Shown: in pieces, positions 47,471 to 59,800 of the stretch
Layout: every line of letters starts with the position of its first letter
Position numbering within the stretch: position 1 is the stretch's first letter
The notes under the pieces: generated by a model
What the model saw: only the letters and a program-made list of their open reading frames with translations
The model's database searches: none
Told to the model about the DNA's origin: nothing
Assembly (NCBI RefSeq): GCF_011397635.1
Contig: NC_064772.1
Location: 14,337,035-14,401,034, forward strand
DNA length: 64,000 nt
Source of the DNA: Epinephelus fuscoguttatus
Lineage: Eukaryota > Chordata > Actinopteri > Perciformes > Serranidae
Reading direction: 5' to 3'
Position numbers and translations under genes: made by a program

Positions 47471-50400
47471 ATGGGTGCGAACAATGGAAAACAGTATGGA
47501 AGCGAGGGTAAGTGCTCTTATTACCACTCTGAGACACGTTTTATTTGAATACCACTGAGAAGAAAGTATTTTTAAATCAAACTAGACTCCACAAAGGCTG
47601 CCATGTTACCGCTATGTGCTACAGTTTACCTCATAAACTATACACAGGAACAATGCACAGCTTCTTTTAGGATCCTTGGGTTTGTCCCTTAGAAGTGACC
47701 TAGCTTCAAACTAGCACTATTCCCTCTATATCTTTCATCTTCTTACACTAAGTGTTCTCTGTCTGTGTGTAGAGTTGTGCCAAACTCCATTTAGAAATCT
47801 TTAAACTGTGAATACATGCTCATATGGAGCTGCTGGCAACGTTTGGCTCCATATTACCCACTTTTTCATACTTTTTAAAGATGTGCAACGTTTATATTCC
47901 TCATATAAAATACATAGTGACATCTGGTGGTCATATTTTAAACACTTGCAGAAGTTCAAACAAAAAATAAGCCACGTCTGGATTTTTTTTTACCCAAATT
48001 TTCTCCAGAAAATTAACTTTTATAGTCTGTCTAGCTTCAGTTATAGCCATTTTACATCCTATTCTATTAAAAATGTAGGAGGCAACATGTGCTATAAATT
48101 GCATAGGTGCTATTTGACATGCACATATTTAAGTTAGTAGCAAAGGTGATATTTCAGACCAGCCATACAGTCAGGTTAAATCAACCACCACCTCACATAA
48201 TCACTCAAAAACAGCTGACTTAGCAGGGCAGTGAGTTCATCAGACAACAGCAAGTAGCATAATTTATTGCAGATTTTTAAAGGAGTGTATTCCTGCAGGA
48301 TTCGTGGAGGTGGGTCAAAGGACAAGAGTGTTTGGGCATGTGGGCACTTAGTCACTCTTATCTTGATGGGAGCCAGTTCCACAGATTTTTGTGCAAAATC
48401 CCTTAAAGTGTTTGCTATGTGATTTGGCAGCCATTTTGTGCATATTGGTCAATGTCATATGATTCTTATGTACAAAAATGTGTAAAAGACACCTTGGAAA
48501 TAGCTATTTCAATGAAAAATGTGTTAAAGTTTCTGTGGAGAAAGCTTCTCCTTGGATGGTTTCTTATAGTGGATTCACCTTAAAGGTCCAGTGTGTAGGA
48601 TTTAGGGCCACCCATTGGCAGAAATGGAATATTAGAGGTAAGTAAGTTTTCTTAAGTGTATAATCAGCTGAAAATAGGAGTGGTCATGTTTTTGTTACCT
48701 TAGAATGAGTCATGAGTCACAGCAGCCCAGAACCGAAAAACCAAACACTAGCTGTAGATAGGGCGATTCATGTTTTCACATTGGCCGCCCTAGTTAGCAG
48801 CTCTTCTGTGATGAGTCAAACAGCATAAGAAAAACACTGATTTCTTACATAAAACTGCCTTATCTAGTGTTTTTACCAGTTTTAATCAATGGATCCATTT
48901 GTTTTGGAGAGAAAAAGACCCCAGTGGATAATTCGGCTCCCAGAACATATTTCCACAACATCAGGATTTTAAGTTATCGGAGAAAAAAGGTGAGCACACA
49001 TTAGCAGGTGCTGGGCTAGCTGCCTGTCAAGCCAAACAGCATTGGACAAATACTAATTTGTAATGTGAAACTGCTTCAGTCAGTGATTTTACTAGTTTTA
49101 ATCAGCTGGTATGTTTGTTTTTGAGAGAAGGAGACCACTGCGGACAATTCAGCTCCCAGTTAAAACCTGAACATTGAAGGAATTCTAACTGGGAGTTCAC
49201 ACTTGGTACATAGGAGAGATTTCAGCTGGTTGCAGTCTACAGTTCTCACCACTAGATGCCACTAAATCCTACACACTGGTCCTTTAAAGTAATATATTCC
49301 TACAAAGCGAATAGTAATCTTTTAGTTCAGTAACCTCAAGTGGGTCTTTTGCAGTTTGCTAAGATATTCAGACCATAATCAAAATGCAAATATTGCCCCT
49401 CTGGCACAGATTTCCTCCCTTATTTATATATCAACAATGAGCTGATGGTCAAGCCGCCCACCTCACTCAGCTATCAGATATATTCCGATTATTTCACTTA
49501 ACTGGAGCTTAACTTCATAGAAAAACTTTTTTTGTGATATCATAAAAACCTAAATCCATATATGTCGACTCTCATACCACAACATTGATAAAATCTCCAA
49601 ACGTGAGTTCAGCAGGGCGGTCAAACTTGACTTTATTCAGTTTGTACCAAGAATATTAGCCTCCATATATCACCTCCTACCTCTTCCCTGTCTTTTTCTT
49701 CTAATCCTCGACATTACTTATTCATAAAAAACTGTGGTCGGACTCCACCAAACACATTATTTCTGTCTCTCCAGAGCAGAAATGTTTGTATAAATAACAT
49801 TCCAATGTGCTCTCTTCCTAAGTCAATAACTGCAGAGAAAAGATTGGAAGTCCTGATGTTAAAAATAACAAGTGGACCAGCTCCACCCAGGAATCCAGCC
49901 TGTTCAGGTACATGAACAGATCCTATCACAGATGTGAATCTTCCTTGAGCTGAATCTGCAACATTCGCAATCTTTGTTAGATTAACAGTCATTAGTCAAG
50001 TGGGAAAAATGTGGTGTTGGCTCTGCAGATTGTATTCCTGTTTTACAAATAACCTCTAGTGATTCATAAGGACTTAATTCTCCCTTTTATTGCAAGATAG
50101 ACAAATACCCAATGGTTGCAGTTGGTTTACAATATAAAGCACATGCATTATACATCAAACTAAGTTCTAGTGCAAACAGAGACTTGTGCTTTTTGTTGAT
50201 GTAATATTCCTCAATCAAATCTGTGATCCTTTGTGAGCTCACGAGGATTGATTTGAGTCTGGCGCTAAAAGCCCCCCTTTTATGATTCACCATTGATGCA
50301 GCTTTAGTTTCTGGTTTGACTGCAGGGGTAAATGAAGACATTGGAACAAGCCTGAGAAACATTAAGTGCTTTAATAAATATTCTTATGAGTCATTTTGCA

Positions 50401-53400
50401 GATAAAAGTGACACATTAAATGCAAGCTTTATTGGCCAACAGATGAGGACTTTTTTAGGGGTTTCATAGAGGTCAGTACACATTTTATGATCCACAGCCC
50501 AACTGTTTAATATCTCAATACTCGAGGACATTGGCCAGTTGGCCGGAGTGTTAACCTCTCTTGGAAAAAACCCCCCAAAAAAACCCAAAACATTGCACCT
50601 TAAAGTCATAGTCCGTAAGATCTTAGTCCTAGTGGATTTGGTGACACGAGTGCTTACTGGTGGCTACTTTAAGCTAGTCTGATTAGAAATCCCCCTCAAA
50701 AGCAACTGTTTGTTTGGCTGCACTATAACAACCCAAACAAAACCAAACCACACAGGTCAACTGTTGAAGTAGCTTATTGTGACCCATATTTACATTTTTC
50801 TGTAAAGTGACGCCCACTCATGGCCGTAGTAATTATTAGCATAGCAGAGGAGGAAGTGATGTGATGTAGCATAAAAAGCTACAAAGTCCACATAATGCTG
50901 TACAAATATCAAAGAAGCTCCTATAGGATGGGTGGGAGGGTTCGGTGAATAGGTCAAACAAGCACAGGACTTTAACCCAGGATACAGATGTTCATGTCCC
51001 GAAGTCAAAGCTTGCTTCAATGAGGCCTAGTATGCTAGTATGTGTAGCCTGCTATGCTAGTGATGTATGTGACATAATGACATAGGTCACATTATGTTAG
51101 TAAAAAAAAAAAGTACTTATTTCATGCCAAACCATGATGTTGTTCCAGACCTAATCAGATAGTTTTAAAACAGAACTGCAACAATTTTGTGATATTAAGA
51201 ACGTGTTTAAAACTGCGACTGACTCAGTGGAAATTGACCTATTCTGTCATTTAGATATGAGAGAGCGTTGGGTTTTTAGAGCTGTAACTGATGATTATTT
51301 TCTTATCCACTATTCAGCTGATTAAGTGATCAAGTGTTTTGTCTTTAACATGGCAGAAAATAGTGAAAAATGTTCAAGAGAACTCAGGGTGATGTCTTCA
51401 GATGTTTTGGATTGTCTCTCCAGCAGTCCAAAACCTAAAGATATTTAATTAACACTCACAGACGACAAATAAAATCAGCAAATATTGACACTGGAAAAAG
51501 AGAATATTGGCATTTAACCATTCAAAACGATTAATCAATCATCAAAATAGTTGAGAATAAATTTTCAGTCGCTTGACTTATTGATTCATTGAGTAATCAT
51601 TGCAGGTTTAGTGATCTAAGTTAAAGAAGAAGTTTTCTCACCAAGATCTAATTTCATGCTAGACACAGCCCAATAGTTTCTGTTGAATACTTTGTGCGAA
51701 GGTTTGTAGTGCAAATACAGTGGCGAATGGTGGACTCCACCACCACGTGTGAAAACTACTTAATAGTGAGGTAATCACAGACAATAAGTGAACTGTACTG
51801 CTTTTGCTGCTAGAATTCTAAATCATTGAATCTGGGATTGATTTTATAAAAATCTTATGGACTGTATCTTTAATATTCACATTATTACACGTTTATTCAT
51901 AGTATCGTTTCACAAAGAAAAATATTGCACAGTATTTAAAGTGTCATTTTTTTAGTGTCTGGGACCAGCATCTTAGCTACAAGTGCAGAATTCTGCAGTC
52001 CATCTGTCCACATCTGTTTTCAAGTGTGATTCCACAATTAATTACACACTGGTCGCAACTATGCAGCAACCCTCCACCAACACATTATGTAAGCATAAGA
52101 CAGGAAGCAGGAGCTTTTCTGAAAGTTGTTTTTCCACGAAAGACAACCAGCCTCGCACAGATCCACACAGGCAGAATTCTTCATGCTGAGAGAAAGAAAC
52201 CTGCAGCTAAATCTTAAGATATATTTGCTGGTGTTTACCCAGCCTTATGCTTTCTCTGCTCGGATATTAGAAAAGTGGACATCTGCAAGCTCCTCATAAG
52301 ATTCTGAGTCATTTCTGGGGACTGAAAGAGCCGTAACAGATGTGCCGGCTCAGTGATGTCACCACAAAATGTCATACCATATGAGCTGCATTGGTTTAAA
52401 ATCGCTTCATATGCATCTGTGTGAACGAATGTCTTTTGTGCGGCTGAATGTGGAGTCACAGGTTGCATTTTTTTCCCCCCTCTCTTTCATATTTACTGCT
52501 TATTTCGGGAACTGTCTAGTCTGTTTAGGTGGCTGCACTTGATGTGCATGTGGGTGTGACTGTTTGGGAATACCTCTTCGTGCTGGGTGAAAGGCGCATA
52601 CTTAGTCTCAGGAAAGCCACAAAGCTGCATTTATGATCCGACAGAGGAATGAAAATGCCATAAACAAGCACTCCACAGGCAGCCTGCAGTCACCATGGCA
52701 GTCGGGCCTGTTGTAGTGCAGTAGCAGAGGCACACATTCAAAAAATATACTGAAATTTAGCTCTCCTGTGCGACTGTATGGAAATCTAAATCCAACAACA
52801 CAAGCATAGCTCATCGTGTAAGAGCTGTAAATTCATGTAAACTCAGTATAAAGCACTTTCATGTGGCAGTTGTACAGACTCTATGACCCAAGAAGTACGC
52901 AGCTGATGATACATTTCATTGTAATCACTCATTAAGAGAGTGGTCGCTCATATCTTGAGTGTTTCCTCACTCGTCTTCCGTGGAAGTTTGAGGCTGAGCG
53001 GGATTTCAGAAGACTTTATTCTTCTTCCAAATATCAAACAACAGATATTCACTCAAACAAACCAGCAGAGACTTTGTGCATGAGCCAAGCCTAACCATTC
53101 ATCCAAAAGTGAGGAGCATAAAAGTCATGAAAGCAGAGAGTGATGGGCTTTATATTTCCTTACACTCCATACCTCCTTACTGTGTTAAATACCTCATGAA
53201 ACACCTTATCTCTGACAGACACTTCAGGAATTAAGCGTAAGAAAGAGTTTTGTCTCAAATAAAAATATGTTCAAAGGCTGTGCGGTAAAAAACAATGCAT
53301 CACATGTGCAGTTTGTCATCTTTACGTTGCTATATGTGTCCAAGCATTTTGTTTTTCTTCCTATTTCCCCTGCAGGTAAAGGGAGCTCAAGCATCTCTTC

Positions 53401-53465
53401 TGACATAAGTTCGAGCACAGATCACACACCAACTAAAGCTCCAAAGAATGTGGCTACCACCGAAG
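47471..53465 (+). CDS. fbxl7: FBXL7 (F-box and leucine-rich repeat protein 7), first two coding exons only
   Basis: FBXL7 is the substrate-recognition subunit of an SCF (SKP1-CUL1-F-box) ubiquitin ligase. Exon 1 coding is 47471-47507 (MGANNGKQYGSEG, donor G|GTAAGTG). Exon 2 is 53376-53465 (acceptor CCCTGCAG, peptide GKGSSSISSDISSSTDHTP, then TKAPKNVATTE, donor G|GTAAGGC). The joined 42 codons match the N-terminus of human FBXL7 as I remember it with only a few changes. This part is the disordered, Ser-rich lead; the F-box and the LRRs are encoded beyond the window. The start is the only in-frame ATG of exon 1. Intron 1 is 5.9 kb, and intron 2 is open at the window end after more than 10.5 kb, in line with FBXL7 being a long gene. 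Confidence 0.93.
48580..49287. mobile_element. TTAA-flanked foldback MITE in fbxl7 intron 1
   Basis: The left end reads TTAAAGGTCCAGTGTGTAGG and the right end in reverse complement reads TTAAAGGACCAGTGTGTAGG, followed by ATTTAG. TTAA lies at both borders. Inside are two diverged direct copies of an AAACTGC...TTTTAATCA...GAGAGAA...GACCCCAGTGG type block. No ORF. A truncated relative lies at the start of the window. Confidence 0.88.
49288..53375. other. fbxl7 intron 1, remainder
   Basis: AT-rich intron with no recognised exon, RNA gene or repeat with clear ends. Short open frames on both strands appear to be chance. Confidence 0.55.
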
Positions 53466-56400
53466 GTAAGGCATCTGGTGCTCATTAACCAAACTCCCTC
53501 CCTTCTTCTTCTCCTCCTCCTCCTCCCACCCCTCTTTTTCCTCCCCATCCACTCTCTGTACTGCCTATTTTGGGAGAGAAACCTGCGTGTTCCTGGGATA
53601 ACCCTAAACTGAAAACAAACTCACAGCTCCCATCAGAAACCAAAGGCATTTCTTGGGCTTTGTTTGAGAAGAAAAACACTTCTGGCTTCTCATTGTGGAG
53701 GAATGCTTATCTAAACTGTGGTCGTATCAGGCTCAAAGCGTTGCCAGGGAGGGAGGTACGTGTGCTCGAGAGAGAGAGGGATTTCGCTGGAGAAGGTGTG
53801 GGGAGTGAAAATGGGAAAAGAGAGCTTCACCTTCTGTTTGTTACTCCCCTCCATGCAGCTCTCTGGCTCCCTCTCGCCTCCTGCCTGCCCAGGCAATCTT
53901 CCAACCCCTGGCAAACCAACTGTAGGGAACCGCTCCTCTTTGTCAGGAGTGTATGTGTTACGAATGTAAACTGTGTGCTCGCTGTAATGGTTCAAAAATA
54001 CTTTGCAGCTGACAGATGCCTTTTGAAGCCTCCTGTCAGCAGTTCTGATACGTTTTTAACAACCTGTCAGTCAAAGCAGATGTTTTTTATTATTATTATC
54101 ATTATTATCTTGAGAACAGAAAGAGCAGAATAAAATCTCCCAGTCAGAGCTTAAAGTGCTGCAATGCCAGGTGCTAATTATCCTGCATATATATACAGCA
54201 CAACTGTCTCAGAAAAATCTTGAATTTGAGCTTGTTCTCTCTAGGAAGTAATTTTTCGGGAGAAAACATACATGGTGTTTGTTGTTTTTTGTTGGATTGT
54301 TTACAAGAACACTCAATGGAGTAACTTTACCCAGAAGGCACCACGACAGTTTTCATATCTATTTGATACATGAAAAAATACAATCTTTTGAATGCAAGCA
54401 TTTGTACTTATTGTAGGATGTCACTTTAAGGATATAAAAGATAAATAATAAACTCTATTTATATTCAACGACATTAAAACTGGGTATAAAAAGTCCTTTA
54501 GGGTATGAAATATAAAATTCATTAATATAATTTTGAGACCAAAGAAGAGTGCAAAAGATGACAAATCTAAAAACAAGCGCGATAAAATTCTGTGGCTCTC
54601 CACACAAAATGGAAGGTCAAAAAGTAAAAGAAACACATATATTATATTATATATATATGTATTATTTAAAACAAAAAGAAAAAGTACCACACACTGTCTT
54701 GCTTACCGCTGAAATATTTATTTGATTACAAAACATCTGAGGTTGCAAATCGTAAGCACTGTCTTTAATCAATTATTATATTCTGCATGTAAATCTGAAT
54801 AACATGTTTTGGGGCCCACTTAGGGGAGAGCATCAAGCTGAAAACATGGCATTAACATGTTAGCTTATACAGGTAATGTAGCTAACATTAGCATTCATTT
54901 ACAATTGCGTTTCCGAATATAAGCCCAATATTTGATCTGTATTGGTCTCCACCAACTCCTGAGGTAAAATGTCTGACTCTTTAGCAGCTAAATGCTTCAC
55001 AGTGTTCACCAGCTGGTTCCTAACTTTGTGTCGTTGCTGTTTGGTGTTGTGCAAGTAGCATACAGTGGGTTTAGCTTCTTCACTGACAACAGCCACCTGC
55101 TGGAAGTGAGGCTGATGAGAGCCGTGAGAGTGAATCGGAACGACAAAGTTGTAAAACCAAAACAATAAGCCGAAAGATGGTAAAGTGCTCCATAGAGCTG
55201 AGATGGACTGCAGGGTTGGATGATAACTCACTGTTGATTCGTTACAAAGAACGATTCCTTCCACACACACAAAAAAAAAAAAAATAGTGATAAGTGCATA
55301 GTTAAGCATTTCAGTACAAACTTAAAAAACTTATTTTCAGGGCTAGGCAATGCATTGACTTTTATTTTTAATAACAATTTTAGCTTCAAACTTTTAATAA
55401 TTTTATTCTAATTTTAAAATTGACATAAAACTTTAAAATTATTTTGCTGCATTCTGTTTTGCAATGATTCCATAGTTTTGTCTTGTGTTATGACTCTAAT
55501 GCATCCCTTTCCTTTACAGCAGTGCACTCAGTGTTGCCCACTTAGCCACTTTTCAGAGCATCTTAGTGACTTTATTTCTTAGTGACTTAGCGACTAGGGA
55601 CAAATTTGGCAACTTTTTCAGACCATTAGGGAAAAAGAGAGACATGTTTTCAGATATATTGTAATTCATCCCTATGCATGGTGCTCAGAGTAATCGCAGT
55701 CCACGGCTTTTCTGCCAGCAGCGTGGGGTCTCTCCCTCTCCTCTTGCCCAGTACTTATATTTACAATATATGTTATATAGTGTTTATTTTATGCATTTAT
55801 TTCATGTTTTTCTTTTTTACATTTTTAAAAATATTTTTTCAGTTGAATTATATTTAGAGTTTAAGAAAATCCCCTGTTAAAAAGGCTTTTTCTCAATTTA
55901 AAAAAGTTGAATGATGCTTGATGTTTCCAGAGTCAATGACTAATCATTTTAAATCTCAATATTGATCCCTAATAATTATGATTATGGTTTTTGCCATAAT
56001 CAAGAAGCCCCAGGCTCCCAGGAACACCACTCAGCCTTCCCTTCAATTTTTCCCAGTGGCCCCTAGTGGTACTGCAGCAAAAAAAAAAAAAATCTGTAAA
56101 ACTGTTGACAGGGCACCTCAAATTGGAAACAAGGTCAATTATGACTCTTTATTCTGATTTTTCCATGGGGGGGTTTTATATTTATTAAACTGTCCTCGAG
56201 CAGAGAAAGGGGATTTAACAAAAAAACAAAACTGCACATCTTTATTCAGCCACGTACCCAAGAAGTAAGCCCAGAAGCTCGAAACTGTTTTCTCGAATGT
56301 GCCAGGCGAGCAGTTTCATTGAACTGAATAGGCGTCATCTTGACATCCGGTTTCTTGATATACATTTATGAGCAGCCCTAATGCATCAGCTTTATACCAG

Positions 56401-57954
56401 TAAGATGACAATGTAACATCCTAGAGCTCATTTACTGTATGTCTCACAGTGGTTTACAGGTTCTGGGAGTGTGTAAAACATTCAGCGAGCAGGAAACGTT
56501 GAGAGAGAATGAGTCAGACAGTGAAAAGGAAATTTCAGAACCCGGTGAAGTAATCACTGAGTCACTGAGTCACTGATTTTGATCAAAAACCTGATCAAAC
56601 CTCACCACAGATACATTATGGTCTCTCTTCTTTTGTGCTGTGGTCTCTTTCTCTGAGTTTACCAGTGACTCACCGACACTACATATACACTCAACCCGTT
56701 CCTCTCATGCATTGTCATCACCAATCTTAAATTTGCTCTGGCATGATGAATGTAGTATTCTTGCGGTTTTAGAGCTGCCCACAAGAAAACAAATAGCAGC
56801 TACAGCCTGTGTTTATAACTGTCAGTCAGCCGAAGATTTCAAGGTGTTTCTCAGAGAGAACAAAGCGCCGGGCTGTCTCCTCACGAGATGTCAGAAGTGC
56901 TTTGGGTTTCATGCAAGATGAGCGTCAATTAGTTTGTTTCAGTGAGGTTAATTTACTGATTAACCCCACTAAATATAGAGTGAGATGCATCATCCTCCTG
57001 TGGGTGTGCATCGGGACGAGACAGATTACTCATTCGACTTTGTTGGAAATGCTGACTCACTGGATCCGTCCATTGAGGAGCTGCTGGAAGTGCACCCGCA
57101 GTATTTCGGGGGAAATTGATAATTGTCCTGAATGCGTCAACTTGGAGAACAACCTGTGCAGATATAGACAGAGTATAGTCCATAGCCAGTGGCTTCCCGA
57201 CCATAATTTCCCTCCTGTGTTATGACTGAAATTGTTATTTTTTTTCTCCATGCTAAGTGGGAGTAATTACATGGTCTGGAACCACCACGGCCACAGTCAA
57301 ATCCCCCCTCCTTAAAAAGACACACACATGGACGCACACACACGCATGCCCACGTTCACACACTCACACACAGTGGCAGATTACACAGTCCTTGCCCACC
57401 TCGTCCTGTGGTCCACTAAACTAATCAGGAAGCAGTCTGGGCTGTTTCCCCACCACACACTGGGAGTATTCACATCAGGGTCTTACACACAGTGTCCTCC
57501 TGCTGCAGTAATGTCACTGCTGCGTTAATAGAGTTAGTTAGTTAGATACGACACAACATTGTCTGGTTAAAAATATGCAAAAGAAAAGCATTAACCATCA
57601 TAACATATACATCCACACACTTTGAGGCAACATGCTTTTATGCAACATTTCAAATAAATTGTGCATCAGATTACCAAAGAAAGAAAAATAAATGCTACAG
57701 ACTGAAGGTTTTTCCAGATGAAGGACTTTATTCCTCATTATCTCCCAGGCTTTTGTCCAAATAACAGGTTAACATGAATGTTTCATACATGAATAGCCAA
57801 CTTTGTTTCTGTTTATCTTACAAAACAACATGTTGTGTGGTTCCAAGTGAAAAGGAACACCGTATCAACATCGTTAAGATAATAAATGGAAGGCTTTTTT
57901 CTATCCGATAGGCCAGGGTAATATGGTCGAAACAATTATCAATCAATTTAATGT
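53466..57954. other. fbxl7 intron 2, first part
   Basis: A CT-rich stretch follows the donor (53500-53540). A 187-codon open frame at 53570-54133 matches nothing I know and has no splice or homology support. The rest is AT-rich, with a CA microsatellite at 57319-57374. Confidence 0.5.
57319..57374. repeat. CA-type microsatellite
   Basis: Imperfect CACACA run with CACG and CATG interruptions. Confidence 0.85.
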
Positions 57955-58586
57955 AATTTTGGGACGTTTCCAGCCATGTTTGTAGTGACAAAAGCAGGTG
58001 CTTTTAACAACAGTTTGGACCATGTCTTGCCATATTTGTAGCTACAAAAGTGGGTGTTATTTTGTAATGACAGCTCAGGACATGTCCAGCCATGTTTGCA
58101 GTGACAAAGGCAGGTGTTTTTTTTTTGTTTTTTTCTTACAATAGTTCTGGACATGTCCTGCCATGTTTGTAGCTACAAAAGTGGGTGTTTTTTTAACATC
58201 ATATTATGACATGTCCAGCTGTGTTTGTAGCAACAAAAGCAATTTTTTTTTAAATGATAATTTGGGACATGTATGTTGTGGTTTCTAGCCACAAAAGCAT
58301 TTTTAAGCCTTTAATTGATAGGACAGATGAGTGTGAAGGGGGGAAAGAGAGAGGGAGTGACATGCAGCAAATAGCCACAGGCTGGAGTTGAACCCGGGCC
58401 GCTGCAGCAACAGCAGTTTTTTTTTTAATCACAGTTTCGGACATGTCCAGCCATGTTGTAGCAACAAAAACACGTGTTTTTTAATGTCATTATGGGTCAT
58501 TTCCAGCTGTGTTTGCAGCTACAAAAGCAGGTATTTTTAATGATAATTCAGGACGTGTCCAGTTTTGTTTGTAGCAATAAAAGCAG
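57955..58586. repeat. Minisatellite of about 60-bp unit, left part
   Basis: Tandem copies of about 55-70 bp follow the pattern GGACATGTCC, AGCCATGTTT, GTAGC(T/G)ACAAAAG, CAGGTGTTTTT, then a short AT spacer. Copies begin near 57961, 58018, 58078, 58149, 58208, 58262, 58439, 58495 and 58551. One unit is interrupted by a SINE-like segment (58301-58410). The array continues at 59703 after a transposon insertion. Confidence 0.88.
58301..58410 (-). repeat. SINE-like insert with a B-box-like motif
   Basis: The segment interrupts the 60-bp array and reads GCCTTTAATTGATAGGACAG, then GAGGGAGTGACATGCAGCAA and GAACCCGGGCCGCTGCAGC. On the minus strand GGGTTCAACTCC fits the RNA polymerase III B-box consensus, hinting at a tRNA-derived SINE. 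The family name is unknown to me. Confidence 0.45.
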
Positions 58587-59702
58587 CCCTGCGTCCCAAT
58601 ACCCATACTACCATACTATTTAGTATGCCAGAAAAAGAATTAGTGTGTCCCAATACATAGTATGTGAGATGCAGTGTGCCAAAAGTACCAGGATGTTCTA
58701 CTACATCCGGTCATATTTCGCAGTATGCATGTCAGCATGCTTCTTTGGCCATTCTGACCCACAATCCTTTGCGCAGCAGAAGTTACGTCGCACTGACTGA
58801 GCTGCTTGTACAACCAACGCCCACACTTCCTTTCATACATGGTTTATTTAATTTGAGATACTAAGACACTACATATTAGGACTGCAATGATCTGATTATA
58901 TACTGTCACATATCATACAGTTTTGCAAGAACATGGTTACAACATTCAACTTTATTGTATTCATAGTATAATCAATGTTAGGGTTCAACTATGACTACAG
59001 TATAGAAGATTCTACCAGTATAGGCAGTGGTGTAAGTGTGGTATAAATAATGAATGAATATGACTAAATATGAATACACTATGGGCCAGGTATGAGCAGT
59101 ATAGACTAGTAAATATATAAATAGTAAAAGTCATAGTAAGAATGTGCAAGTATGTTACACTACAAATAAAAGTAATGTGATTGTAAGGCTGCTTCACGTG
59201 CAGACAGAATATAGTGCCAGCAGCTGCATAGCTGTAAATATATTTAACATCAAACATCTGCCAGCAACAGAGAGCTATGTGTGAAGGGGGTTAATATGCC
59301 TACTGGTGACTAGTTCAATAGACAGGTCTCTAATAATAGGCTTGGAACTGTTTACGTGAACACATCAGTTTATTAGAAACAACAACATACTACATTATGA
59401 CATAACAGCAACAGAGCTCTCTGGCACCTCTGACGGTATGCACGACTCTGGCGAGCTCGACGAGAGGAGATTTGCTGCATCTCCGAAGTACAACAACACA
59501 AAATATTCAAATGTGGCGCTACGGACGGCGGCAGAAGTGAGAAAGAGGGTCAGAGTTCAGGGAGCGATGTGATGGTGGATGTAGTGTGTCCCAATAGTAT
59601 GCATACTGCATGCATACTGCATACTACACTACATACTTTTTAAGGGCAGCTGCAGCACATAATAAAAGTATATAGTAGAAGTATGCGATTTGGAACGCAG
59701 GG
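58587..59702. mobile_element. TIR transposon inserted in the 60-bp minisatellite
   Basis: A 1,116-bp insert has ends CCCTGCGTCCCAATACCCAT and, in reverse complement, CCCTGCGTTCCAAATCGCAT. Each end is followed by a second inverted block built on GTGTCCCAATA and GTATG/CATAC words. CAG occurs on both sides (58584-58586 and 59703-59705). Removing the insert and one CAG restores a continuous minisatellite unit (AAAAGCAGGTGTTTTTT). A 3-bp duplication would suit PIF/Harbinger-type elements. There is no transposase ORF. Confidence 0.82.
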
Positions 59703-59800
59703 CAGGTGTTTTTTAACAATTGCTCTGGACATGTCCAGCCATGTTTGTAGAGACAAAAACTTGTGTGTTTATAATGACGGCTGGGGACATATCTGGCTAT
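59703..59800. repeat. Minisatellite of about 60-bp unit, right part
   Basis: About one and a half further units of the array after the transposon, including a GGACATGTCC decamer followed by AGCCATGTTT near 59727. Confidence 0.85.

Noticed and set aside
53570-54133. 187-codon open frame after fbxl7 exon 2
   Set aside because: It matches no protein I know, lies within intron 2, ends in a poly-Ile run from a TTA repeat, and the fbxl7 donor at 53466 is strong.
57955-58586. CRISPR-like spacing of repeated words
   Set aside because: Repeats and spacers are all related to each other (a true tandem minisatellite), and the context is vertebrate intronic DNA.
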